DNA from: Pseudoramibacter fermentans
GTDB lineage: Bacteria; Bacillota; Clostridia; Eubacteriales; Eubacteriaceae
Reading direction: 5' to 3'
DNA length: 64,000 nucleotides
Assembly (NCBI GenBank): GCA_009493725.1
Contig: VOGB01000005.1
Coordinates: 372,001 to 436,000, forward strand
In this document: positions 55,301-63,349 of the stretch, in pieces
Layout: every line of letters begins with the position of its first letter
How positions within the stretch are numbered: position 1 is the stretch's first letter
Position numbers and translations under genes: made by a program
Notes under the pieces: model-generated
Databases searched by the model: none
What the model was told of the DNA's origin: nothing
The model's input: only the letters and a program-made list of their open reading frames with translations

Positions 55301-56245
55301 TTAAGGCTGTACAGTTTTTTGCGGCCGATTGACGATGTAAATGCCCAGCGACACGCAGACCAGCGCCAGCAGCGCCGGCCAGCCGAGGGCCTGATTTTTT
55401 TCGCCAAGGAGCCACGCCGAAAGAAACACCCCGGCCACAGGCGTGACGAAGAAGTAAATCTGCACCTTGGAAACCGGGTTGTGCGCCAGAAGCAGCGCCC
55501 ACAGCCCGTAAGCCACCGCCGACACAAAGGCCAGATAGATCAGCACGGCGATCCCTTGAACATTCAGGGCGCCGAAGCGGCCGCCGAAAATTAAGCCCGC
55601 GGCCGTCAAAATCAACCCGCCGAAAAAGAACTGCCAGCCGCTGAGCAGGTAGGGTTCTTCCCGGCCGCCGAACTGCCGGAGCAGCGCCGCTGAAACCGAC
55701 GAGGCGATCGTCGAGAGAATCATAAAGCCGTCGCCGAGCAGCGAAAAGGGCTCACCTGTATGCAGGCCCGAAAGGTTGACGAGCAGGATGCCGAAAAAGC
55801 CGAGGGCGCAGCCGGCGAGTTTCCGCGCGGTGAGCCGCTCCTGCCTGAAAATCAGGCACGCCACGAGAATGGCCCAAAAGGTGCCGGTGCCGTTGATGAT
55901 CGAACCCCGCACCCCGGACAAATGTCCGAGACTGATGTAAAACAGCGTGTACTGCAGGATCGTCTGAAACAGGGCGAGCCAGGCCACACAGGGCCAGGCG
56001 CTCCGCTTCGGCCAAAAGGGCCCTTTAAAAATCGCCCTGCCGATGAGCACCGTTAAAATGCCCGCGAGGGTGAAGCGCAGACCGGCGAACAAAATCTGGT
56101 CGGCGGTGCCGCCAATCGAAAGAAAGCGGTAGCCGAGCTTGATCATCGAAAAGGCCGAGCCCCAGAGCAGGCAGCTGACGAGGGCCAGGCCGAACACGAC
56201 CGGCCCCCTGGTCAGCGGATCCTTTGAATTATTTATTTGTGCCAC
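55301..56245 (-). CDS. EamA/DMT-family transporter
   Basis: Ten-helix drug/metabolite transporter with two EamA repeats. The 314-residue protein has LVSCLLWGSAFSMIKLGYRFL in the first repeat, and FWAILVACLIFRQERLTARKLAGCALGFFGILLVN at the repeat boundary. The C-terminal half ends FLSAWLLGEKNQALGWPALLALVCVSLGIYIVNR. Probably exports a small metabolite or amino acid. Single gene, no contextual hint on substrate. Confidence 0.92.
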   Translation of the reverse strand: MAQINNSKDPLTRGPVVFGLALVSCLLWGSAFSMIKLGYRFLSIGGTADQILFAGLRFTLAGILTVLIGRAIFKGPFWPKRSAWPCVAWLALFQTILQYTLFYISLGHLSGVRGSIINGTGTFWAILVACLIFRQERLTARKLAGCALGFFGILLVNLSGLHTGEPFSLLGDGFMILSTIASSVSAALLRQFGGREEPYLLSGWQFFFGGLILTAAGLIFGGRFGALNVQGIAVLIYLAFVSAVAYGLWALLLAHNPVSKVQIYFFVTPVAGVFLSAWLLGEKNQALGWPALLALVCVSLGIYIVNRPQKTVQP

Positions 56246-56403
56246 ATTGTCCTCTTTTCTTTATTTTCTTTACTTCTCTTTTCCATACTTTCGCATTCAA
56301 ATCCTTTGCAGATTTCTATTTTACACGCATGGCCGCGCGTCCTTGTGCTAAAATGGTTGCGGTCTTATTTTAACATTTTTATTTACAGAAAGGAAATTGT
56401 GTA

Positions 56404-56937
56404 ATGGAAAACAACAAAACTGAAAAAATGAACCCGACCCGTCAGCTCGTCTACGCGGCCGTGTTCATTGCTTTGTCCTTTGTCGGCGCCAACATCAAGA
56501 TCATGGGCTCCATCGCCTTTGATTCGCTGCCGGCCTTCATCTCCGTGCTGGTCCTCGGCGCGCCTTGGGGCTTTGCCATCGGCTTTCTGGCCCACATTTT
56601 AACGGCCGCGACTTCAGGTTTCCCGCTGACGCTGCCGGTCCACCTGATCAACGGTGTGATGATGGGTGTCACGATGGTCGCCTTCTACTGGAGCGTCAAA
56701 CTGCTGCTCGACCATCACGTCAACAGCATCGTCGCCTACGTCGTCGGCTGCGTCGTCGCGGTGATTTTCAACGTGCCGATTGCGCTGCTCGCGACTTCTC
56801 CATTGATGACGTTCAAGGTTGCGATGGCCCTCGTGCCGGTGCTGATTCCTGCAGCCTTCGCCAACGTCATCATCGCCTGCGTCATTTACCGCTTCCTGCC
56901 GAAGCGCATGCAGCGGCTGACGCCTCCGGGGAAATAA
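56404..56937 (+). CDS. cblT: ECF transporter S component, probable alpha-ribazole transporter
   Basis: Vitamin-type substrate-binding membrane subunit. The 177-residue protein has about six hydrophobic segments, with QLVYAAVFIALSFVGANIKI at the start and GAPWGFAIGFLAHILTAATSGFPL in the middle, typical of ECF S components. The next gene, one base away, is a PurM-like kinase homologue. That pairing is known for CblT/CblS, which import and phosphorylate alpha-ribazole for cobalamin assembly. The symbol is assigned from this pairing. The start follows AAAGGAAA. No cobalamin riboswitch is seen upstream. Confidence 0.72.
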   Translation: MENNKTEKMNPTRQLVYAAVFIALSFVGANIKIMGSIAFDSLPAFISVLVLGAPWGFAIGFLAHILTAATSGFPLTLPVHLINGVMMGVTMVAFYWSVKLLLDHHVNSIVAYVVGCVVAVIFNVPIALLATSPLMTFKVAMALVPVLIPAAFANVIIACVIYRFLPKRMQRLTPPGK

Positions 56938-56938
56938 G

Positions 56939-57673
56939 ATGACCGGCCATGTCTTCCGCTACCGGGATTTGTGCATGACGCCCGTTCCCGGCGGCACCGT
57001 CGTGCTCGCCGCGGACAGCTGCGCCTCCACAGGCGAAAAGCCGAACGACACGCTGAAATGCCCGCCCTATCACTGCGGCCGCGTTTCGGCACGGGTCGTA
57101 TTATTCGAGCTGCTCTGTGTCGGCGCCGACGTGCTGATGCTCGCTGACGGCGTCTGCAGCGAAATGGACCCGACCGGCCGCGGCATCATCGAGGGCTTTC
57201 ACGATGAAATGAAGCTCGCGGGCCTCTCGCCGGAACAGCTCACCGGCTCGACCGAGGAAAATTTCAACACGTCGATGACCGGGGTGGGCACCGCCGCCGT
57301 CGGTTATTTCCCGGGAAATTTTGAACCGCCGGTCTGCGGCGCGGACGACCTTCTCGTCAGCGTCGGCAAGCCTGCCGTCGGCCCCGCCTTCCTCCATCAC
57401 GACGCGCCAATTGCCACTTACGACATGATCAAAACCCTTTCCAAGGACCCCGACGTCCACGAGTTGGTGTCGGTGGGCTCCCACGGCATCGCCTGGGAAG
57501 CCAAGAACACCGCGGCGCTGCATCACCTGACCGCTGAACTCGACGAAAACAGCGGACTCGATTTGAATCAATCCGGCGGGCCGTCGTCGTGTATCTTGGC
57601 CGTCATGACCGATTCGGCGTTTGTGCGCCACAAGGATCAAATGATCTTGACCCCGGTCGGCCATTTTGTTTAA
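56939..57673 (+). CDS. cblS: AIR-synthase-related protein, probable alpha-ribazole kinase
   Basis: A 244-residue protein of the PurM/AIR-synthase-related superfamily. The N-terminal Asp-rich VVLAADSCASTGEKPND and the GTAAVGYFPG and SVGKPAVGP strands resemble the PurM-type ATP-binding half. Geobacillus and Listeria CblS kinases, which phosphorylate alpha-ribazole, belong to this superfamily and are encoded beside CblT, as here. The start follows GGGGAAATAAG and is one base after the upstream stop. Function is by analogy. Confidence 0.68.
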   Translation: MTGHVFRYRDLCMTPVPGGTVVLAADSCASTGEKPNDTLKCPPYHCGRVSARVVLFELLCVGADVLMLADGVCSEMDPTGRGIIEGFHDEMKLAGLSPEQLTGSTEENFNTSMTGVGTAAVGYFPGNFEPPVCGADDLLVSVGKPAVGPAFLHHDAPIATYDMIKTLSKDPDVHELVSVGSHGIAWEAKNTAALHHLTAELDENSGLDLNQSGGPSSCILAVMTDSAFVRHKDQMILTPVGHFV

Positions 57674-57684
57674 TTTTGGCCATC

Positions 57685-57716
57685 AAAAAAGTCAGCCTTC
57701 TCGGCTGACTTTTTTT
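57685..57716. terminator. Bidirectional terminator between cblS and a patatin-like gene
   Basis: AAAAAAGTCAGCC / GGCTGACTTTTTTT with a TTCTC loop; runs of A and T on the two sides serve both strands. Confidence 0.9.
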
Positions 57717-57767
57717 GATGCAGCTTAACTGCTGTTATTTTTTTAATCGCTGTTTCTGATCCGCGCC

Positions 57768-58670
57768 TTATTCCGCGAGGAATGCCTTGATCCCCTCGAC
57801 GTGCTTTTCGCCGACGACGCGGCCCTGGGCGTAAACCCGGCGCAGATCGGCGGGATTGTGGCAGATGCTGCCGATCTTCAGCGGGAAATCGGGCATCACG
57901 ACGTAGGTGCCGCCTTCAGATGCGCGCCGGCGCACGTAGGCCCGCTGTTTGTTGTAGAAATCGTGGCGTTCGTCCAAATCCTTCACCATTTCCGGGTATT
58001 TGCGGCCGAAACGCATGCGCAGGTAGGGCATGTATTTGTTGTGCTTTTTGATGTAATCCGCCGGCTGAGTCAGGATGACGACGTTGCGGTTGTAGCCCAT
58101 CTCCTCAAAGGCCTTGAGGGGAATGGAATCCGAGATCCCGCCGTCGAGGTAGAGATGGCCATCCAGCGCCACCGGCGTTGAAAACACCGGCATCGATGCA
58201 GACGCCCGCATCCATTGCAGGCTGTCCTGGGCGTCGTCGCAGCGGTGATAAACCGGCAGACCGCTTTCGATATCGGTCACCACCGAATAAAAGGCCGTCG
58301 GATTCTCGTTGTAGGCCGCCTTGTCAAAGGGGTCCAGCTCGTCGGGCAGGACCCGGTAGCAGAAATCGGCGCCGTAAAGGTCGCCGGTCTTGAACAGCGA
58401 GCGAAAGCTGCAATACCGCGGATCTTTACACAATGCGAGGTTGTAGCGGATCGTCCGGCCCGGCTGGCGGGATTTGTAGTTGCAGCCAAAGGTCGCACCG
58501 GCCGAAACGCCAATGATCCCGTCAAATTCGATGCCGTTTTCCATCATCACATCGGTGACGCCGGCGGTAAACATGCCGCGCATCGCCCCGCCTTCCAAAA
58601 CCAAACCGGTTTTCTTATCCGCCGTTTTCAATGTCATTTCTTCTTGTTTTGATGATTCATTTTCTCCCAT
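57768..58670 (-). CDS. Patatin-like phospholipase (first copy)
   Basis: Serine acyl hydrolase of the patatin/RssA-YchK type acting on lipids. The 300-residue protein has the oxyanion loop LVLEGGAMRGMFTAGV, the nucleophile Ser in GVSAGATFG and the catalytic Asp in LDGGISDSIP. The start at 58670 has AGGAATG upstream; a second ATG 11 codons later is a weaker alternative. It shares strand and order with the Ktr genes; a second, diverged patatin lies 3 kb upstream. Confidence 0.92.
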   Translation of the reverse strand: MGENESSKQEEMTLKTADKKTGLVLEGGAMRGMFTAGVTDVMMENGIEFDGIIGVSAGATFGCNYKSRQPGRTIRYNLALCKDPRYCSFRSLFKTGDLYGADFCYRVLPDELDPFDKAAYNENPTAFYSVVTDIESGLPVYHRCDDAQDSLQWMRASASMPVFSTPVALDGHLYLDGGISDSIPLKAFEEMGYNRNVVILTQPADYIKKHNKYMPYLRMRFGRKYPEMVKDLDERHDFYNKQRAYVRRRASEGGTYVVMPDFPLKIGSICHNPADLRRVYAQGRVVGEKHVEGIKAFLAE

Positions 58671-58683
58671 AAGACATTCCTGA

Positions 58684-59337
58684 TTACGATTCGATAATGT
58701 GCTGAATGACGTCGCGCTTGCCGAGAATCAAAATCGTGTCCTTCTGTTCGAGAATCGTCCCTGGGGTCACCGCGGTGTCCAAGCTGTTTTTGCGCTTGAT
58801 GGCCAGGATGTTGATGCCGAAGCGCTTCCGCGTATCCAGCGCGCTGACGGTTTTACCGGCCCAGTCCTTCGGCACCGAAATTTCGTAAATGGCATGATCG
58901 TGATCCAGTTCGAAATAATCGATGATGTTGTCTGAGCTTGAACGGATCGCGATCCACTCAGCGAGCTGGCGTTCGGGGAAGGCGATGGAGTCGGCGCCGT
59001 TGCGCAGCAGGAATTTGGCCTGAATATCCGAGCAGGCTCTGGAAATGATGTAGTTGGCTCCCAGCTCTCTGAGCAGATCTGTGGTTTCCAGTGAGGCTTG
59101 AAAGTCATCGCCTATCGCGACGATGCACGTATCAAAATTCCGAATCCCCAATGACGCGAGGAAATCCGGATCGGTGCTGTCGCCGATCAGCGCACTGGTG
59201 ACCATAGGTAACACCTTGTTCACCCGATCTTCGTCTTGGTCTACCGCCATGACTTCCTGACCGACTTCGTTCAGCCGCATCGCGATATGACGTCCGAAGC
59301 GTCCCAATCCAATTAATAAAATCGATTTTACTTTCAT
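58684..59337 (-). CDS. ktrA: Ktr/Trk potassium uptake regulatory subunit
   Basis: Cytoplasmic RCK-type gating ring of a KtrAB potassium transporter. The 217-residue protein has a Rossmann start SILLIGLGRFGRHIAMRL, which binds NAD(H) or ATP/ADP, and VGQEVMAVDQDEDRV. A C-terminal RCK_C domain (ILEQKDTILILGKRD) follows. The start ATG at 59337 follows GGAGATTG; a TTG two codons earlier is less likely. It is 18 bases after ktrB, so the two form an operon. Confidence 0.94.
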   Translation of the reverse strand: MKVKSILLIGLGRFGRHIAMRLNEVGQEVMAVDQDEDRVNKVLPMVTSALIGDSTDPDFLASLGIRNFDTCIVAIGDDFQASLETTDLLRELGANYIISRACSDIQAKFLLRNGADSIAFPERQLAEWIAIRSSSDNIIDYFELDHDHAIYEISVPKDWAGKTVSALDTRKRFGINILAIKRKNSLDTAVTPGTILEQKDTILILGKRDVIQHIIES

Positions 59338-59355
59338 GTTCAATCTCCTATCCCC

Positions 59356-60723
59356 TTAACCGACTGTCAAATCTTCCTTCGGCAGACGCGAATGGTAAAT
59401 CTTGGGTCCCGACGACAGCGCGAAGAAAATCGTCAGGCCGCCGACCCGTCCAAAATACATCAGCAGCACGAGCACCGTTCTCGAAACAAGCGACAGATGG
59501 GGTGTAATGCCGAGGGTCAGCCCAACTGTTCCGATGGCCGACGCGGTTTCAAATAAACACGTCAGCATCGGAATATGATCCACTGACGAAATGATAAATC
59601 CGCCGACCAAAAAGAGGGTGATGTACATCATCAGAATCGCGCCCGCGCGGCGCACCGTATCCTCGGGAATGTTGCGCCCGAAAAAGTGGACGTTGCCGGA
59701 CTGCGCGAAAACCGAGAGGGCTTCCGCCAGCATGACCGCAAAAGTCGTCGTCTTCATCCCGCCTGCCGTCGAGCCGGGCGAGCCGCCGATGAGCTGCAGA
59801 ATCGTCAAAACTGAAACGCCGGTATCGTTGAAACGGGTGAGATCGACGGAATTGAAGCCCGCCGTTCTCGGCGTCACCGCCTGGAAAAACGCCGCCATCC
59901 ATTTCGCGCCCTCGGCCTTCGGCAGCGCCTGGGGCTGAAAGAAGAAGAAGTACAGCGTCGGAATCACAATCAAGAAAGCGGTTGTCGACAGGGCCACCTT
60001 GCTCTGCAGACGGTACTGCTTCAAATGCCATTTGTGCTTGACCACATCGTTCCAGACGATAAAGCCGATGCCGCCGACGATAATCAACAGCGCGATGGTG
60101 ATGGAAATGGCCGGATTACTTACAAATTCCGTGATCGAGCTGTATTTCTGATGCACGCCCATCAAATCGAATCCCGCGTTGCAGAAAGCGGAAATCGAAT
60201 GGAACACCGCGTACCAAATGCCCTTGCCGACCCCGAATTCCCGGATAAACGTCGGCGCCATCACCGCCGCGCCGATCCCTTCGATGATGGCCGTTCCCTT
60301 CAGGATAAAGCCGGTCAGCCGGATGATTCCACCGACCTGAGGCGCTGAAATCGAATCCTGCATAAAGGAGCGCTGCATCAGGCCGATGCGCCGCCCGGAC
60401 ACGATAAAGATCGACATGGCCATCGTGACCACACCGAGCCCGCCGATTTGAATCAGTGCGATGATGACCGCCTGGCCAAAGGCGGTCCAATAGGTGCCGG
60501 TGTCCTGGACGATCAGCCCCGTCACACACACCGCCGAGGTGGAGGTAAACAAGGTGTCGGCGAAGCTGGCGTGCCCGGGACCGCGGGAGGCGATCGGCAG
60601 CATCAAAAGCAAAGCGCCCGCCAAGATCACGGCGGCAAATCCAATGGTGATCAGCCGCGCCGAAGACAGGCGCCTGCGCATTTTCCCGGGATCCGAGAAA
60701 TCGTTAATTGAAAGAAGTTCCAT
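59356..60723 (-). CDS. ktrB: Ktr/Trk potassium channel-like subunit
   Basis: Membrane pore for Na+- or H+-linked potassium uptake. The 455-residue protein has the four pore-loop repeats of the TrkH/KtrB family: TSTSAVCVTGL, SISAFCNAGF, GGSPGSTAGGMKT and TASAIGTVGL, each supplying a selectivity-filter Gly. Length and lack of extra N-terminal helices fit KtrB. It lies between metF and ktrA, five bases after metF. Confidence 0.95.
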   Translation of the reverse strand: MELLSINDFSDPGKMRRRLSSARLITIGFAAVILAGALLLMLPIASRGPGHASFADTLFTSTSAVCVTGLIVQDTGTYWTAFGQAVIIALIQIGGLGVVTMAMSIFIVSGRRIGLMQRSFMQDSISAPQVGGIIRLTGFILKGTAIIEGIGAAVMAPTFIREFGVGKGIWYAVFHSISAFCNAGFDLMGVHQKYSSITEFVSNPAISITIALLIIVGGIGFIVWNDVVKHKWHLKQYRLQSKVALSTTAFLIVIPTLYFFFFQPQALPKAEGAKWMAAFFQAVTPRTAGFNSVDLTRFNDTGVSVLTILQLIGGSPGSTAGGMKTTTFAVMLAEALSVFAQSGNVHFFGRNIPEDTVRRAGAILMMYITLFLVGGFIISSVDHIPMLTCLFETASAIGTVGLTLGITPHLSLVSRTVLVLLMYFGRVGGLTIFFALSSGPKIYHSRLPKEDLTVG

Positions 60724-60728
60724 TTTTT

Positions 60729-61589
60729 TTATTTATCCAAAATAGACTTAAGATTGTTCTGAATGTCCGCCGCCACGTCCGGTTTGTTCATCGAATAGAC
60801 GTGGACGTGGTTGATGCCGTTGGCAAATAAATCGACAATCTGTTCTGTCGCGTAGGCAATGCCGGCTTCGTAAATCGAGGCCGGATCGTCTCTGAAATGA
60901 TCGACGATGTTCAGGAAGGACTGGGGCATAAAGGCACCGGAAAGATCGACGATGCGGCTGATCTGCGCGGCGTTGGTCACCGGCATGATCCCGGCGATAA
61001 TCGGCACATTGATCCCCGCTTCCCGAATCTTGTACATGAAATTGTAGAATAAATCGTTGTCGAAGAACATCTGAGTCGTTAAGAATTCGCAGCCGCAGTC
61101 CACCTTTTCTTTTAGATGCTGGATGTCGTCCTTCTGACGGGCGGATTCTGGATGGCCTTCCGGGTAGCACGCGCCGCCGATGCAGAACTCGCCGTCGAAG
61201 CGGTGAATTTCGTCGATGAGCTCCGAGGCGTGGCGGTATTCGCCGGGAACGTAATCCTTCGGCAGATCCCCGCGCAGCGCCAGAATATTTTCGATTCCCG
61301 CCGCCTTTAACGCTGTAAGCTGGGTTTGGATCGTCGTCTTGTCGCTGGACACACAGGTCAGATGGGCCAGCGGCGTCACGTTCATCGCTTTAATACTTTT
61401 CGCGATGTCGACGGTGTATTGGCTCCTCCCGCCGCCGGCGCCGTAGGTGACACTCATGTAGGCGGGATCGAGCTTTGCGATCTCTTCGACCGCTGACATA
61501 ATCGGTTCAAACCGCGCTTCCGTCTTCGGCGGAAACACTTCGAAAGATAACATCGGTCGATCGACTTTGAATTGTTCACTGAGTTTCAT
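60729..61589 (-). CDS. metF: 5,10-methylenetetrahydrofolate reductase
   Basis: FAD enzyme reducing methylene-THF to methyl-THF for methionine synthesis or the acetyl-CoA pathway. The 286-residue protein has the N-terminal LSFEVFPPKTEARFE, YMSVTYGAGGGRSQ, LAHLTCVSSDKTTI, NILALRGDLPKD and the GGACYPEGHPES block. The start at 61589 is set by AGGAGAG; the 20-residue in-frame extension has no site. Its downstream neighbours are K+ uptake genes, so operon membership is probably incidental. Confidence 0.96.
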   Translation of the reverse strand: MKLSEQFKVDRPMLSFEVFPPKTEARFEPIMSAVEEIAKLDPAYMSVTYGAGGGRSQYTVDIAKSIKAMNVTPLAHLTCVSSDKTTIQTQLTALKAAGIENILALRGDLPKDYVPGEYRHASELIDEIHRFDGEFCIGGACYPEGHPESARQKDDIQHLKEKVDCGCEFLTTQMFFDNDLFYNFMYKIREAGINVPIIAGIMPVTNAAQISRIVDLSGAFMPQSFLNIVDHFRDDPASIYEAGIAYATEQIVDLFANGINHVHVYSMNKPDVAADIQNNLKSILDK

Positions 61590-61602
61590 TTTTCTTCTCT
61601 CC

Positions 61603-62487
61603 TTACTGGTTCTGCCAGCGGTCGACAAAATCCGCAATGGCCTTGCCATCCTTCAGGCCCTTTTGATAAAGCTTTTCTCCCGCTTCCGGATCCGTCCCCA
61701 GGGTTTTCATCCCGGCGATGGAATCCGGCGCGACGATCAGCACCTTTCCCTGTTTTTCCAGCTCAAGCGCCTCTCTCAGCTGCCGGTTGTAAGTCAGCGC
61801 GCGCCGCGCAAAGACTTTGGCTGCCTCCGGATAATGGCGCTTCAGAATTTTCGAAAGCCATTTGTCGGAGGACGTCTTCCGGAAGAAATTTTTAGGCCGG
61901 GTCAGAATCAAGACCACCGCGTCCGCGCCGTCGTCAAAGGCCTTTTGAATCGGAATGGGATTGGAAATGGCGCCGTCAAAATACAGGTGACTGCCAACCG
62001 GCGCCGGCCGTGTGAACACTGGCACCGAACAGCTGGCAATGATCACCTGATATTGATCTTGAGCGAAATCTTCTTTTGTAAAATAATGCGGGAAACCGGT
62101 TTCCGCTTCGGTCGCGATGACCGTGCAGAGCGCCGGATTCGCCATCATCGCGGGATAATCCAGCGGGTATTCCCCGTCCGAGTTGGACAGGGTTTCGTAC
62201 ACGTAGTGCAGGTCGATGAAAGCGTGCTGCTTCATCAGCACCTTTAAACTTTTGTATTCTTTTCTTAAGCAGTATTGACTGTAGTACACGTAATTTCGGC
62301 CGCGCTGCCCCGCTAAATAAGAGGTGACGTTGGCCGAACCGGCCGAGATACCGTAGGTCATGTCGAAGCGGACCTTGTCATCGAGGCAGGTGTCGAAGAC
62401 TCCGGCGCCGTAAATGCCCCGCTGGCCGCCACCGACATCGATGACGGCTACCTTGCCCGCCTGTTTGTTTTGTGCTGTTTCGTTCAT
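61603..62487 (-). CDS. Patatin-like phospholipase (second copy)
   Basis: Serine acyl hydrolase of 294 residues, patatin fold. The nucleophile is in YGISAGSANVTSY, the oxyanion loop is VIDVGGGQRGIYGAGVF, and the catalytic Asp is in YFDGAISNPIP, with DGA instead of the first copy's DGG. It has a Lys/Arg-rich C-terminus. The start at 62487 follows AAGGAG; the longer in-frame reading has no site. It is 13 bases upstream of metF on the same strand. Confidence 0.92.
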   Translation of the reverse strand: MNETAQNKQAGKVAVIDVGGGQRGIYGAGVFDTCLDDKVRFDMTYGISAGSANVTSYLAGQRGRNYVYYSQYCLRKEYKSLKVLMKQHAFIDLHYVYETLSNSDGEYPLDYPAMMANPALCTVIATEAETGFPHYFTKEDFAQDQYQVIIASCSVPVFTRPAPVGSHLYFDGAISNPIPIQKAFDDGADAVVLILTRPKNFFRKTSSDKWLSKILKRHYPEAAKVFARRALTYNRQLREALELEKQGKVLIVAPDSIAGMKTLGTDPEAGEKLYQKGLKDGKAIADFVDRWQNQ

Positions 62488-62575
62488 CGTATTCTCCTTA
62501 TTCTTGCAAAATATGGATTGCTCAAAGGCATACCTCATCATAGCACAAAACGTTTAATGCGTTTCACTTTCTTAA

Positions 62576-63334
62576 TTAATCTTTATTTGTAATCGATGCG
62601 AGAAATTCCTTGGTCCGCTGATATTTCGGGTGATTGAAAATATCGTCCGGCGTGCCTTCTTCCAAAATGATCCCGTCGTTCATGAACAGGATTTTATTCG
62701 CCGCCGAGCGGGCAAATCCCATTTCGTGGGTGACGACGATCATCGTCATCTTGGCCTTGGCCAGATCGCTCATGACCTTCAGCACTTCGCCGGTCAGCTC
62801 CGGATCCAGGGCGGACGTCGGCTCGTCAAACAGCATGATATCCGGGTTCATCATCAGCGCCCGGGCAATGGCGACGCGCTGTTTCTCACCGCCGGAGAGG
62901 GTCGACGGCATCGCGTCGATGCGGTCGCTCAGGCCGACCTCGTCCAAAAGCTTCTTCGTGTTGGCTTCGATCGTCCCCTTGTCGGCCTTGGCGACAATGC
63001 GCGGCGCGAGCTGCAGGTTCTTTCTGACCGACAGATGGGGAAACAGATTGAAATGCTGGAACACCACGCCCATTCTAGAAATGATGCCCTTGATTTCCGC
63101 TGGCGGCGCCTGGACGCCGTCCTTGACCAAGGCCTTGTCTTCGATCATGATCGTGCCGCCGTCAGCCTGTTCCAAATCGATCAGGCAGCGCAGCAGCGTC
63201 GATTTCCCGGAGCCGGAAGAGCCGATGATGGCCACCACATCTCCCTGCTCGACTTCAAAGTTAATATTTTTTAACACGTGATTGTCGCCGAAGCGCTTGT
63301 CCAGCGACGTCACGCGGATCATCGTTTTGCTCAT
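62576..63334 (-). CDS. Polar amino acid ABC transporter, ATP-binding protein
   Basis: Energising subunit of a GlnQ/HisP-type importer. The 252-residue protein has Walker A GSSGSGKST near residue 38, a Q-loop in VFQHFNLFPHLSV, the ABC signature LSGGEKQR, Walker B IMLFDEPTSALD, and a conserved His in VVTHEMGFA. The start follows GGGGAA. The permease gene lies 15 bases upstream on the same strand; the binding-protein gene is presumably beyond the window edge. Confidence 0.95.
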   Translation of the reverse strand: MSKTMIRVTSLDKRFGDNHVLKNINFEVEQGDVVAIIGSSGSGKSTLLRCLIDLEQADGGTIMIEDKALVKDGVQAPPAEIKGIISRMGVVFQHFNLFPHLSVRKNLQLAPRIVAKADKGTIEANTKKLLDEVGLSDRIDAMPSTLSGGEKQRVAIARALMMNPDIMLFDEPTSALDPELTGEVLKVMSDLAKAKMTMIVVTHEMGFARSAANKILFMNDGIILEEGTPDDIFNHPKYQRTKEFLASITNKD

Positions 63335-63349
63335 GGATTCCCCTTTCTC

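Noticed and set aside
56246..56403. Cobalamin riboswitch upstream of the CblT-like gene
   Set aside because: The 158-base gap is too short and lacks the B12-box sequence.
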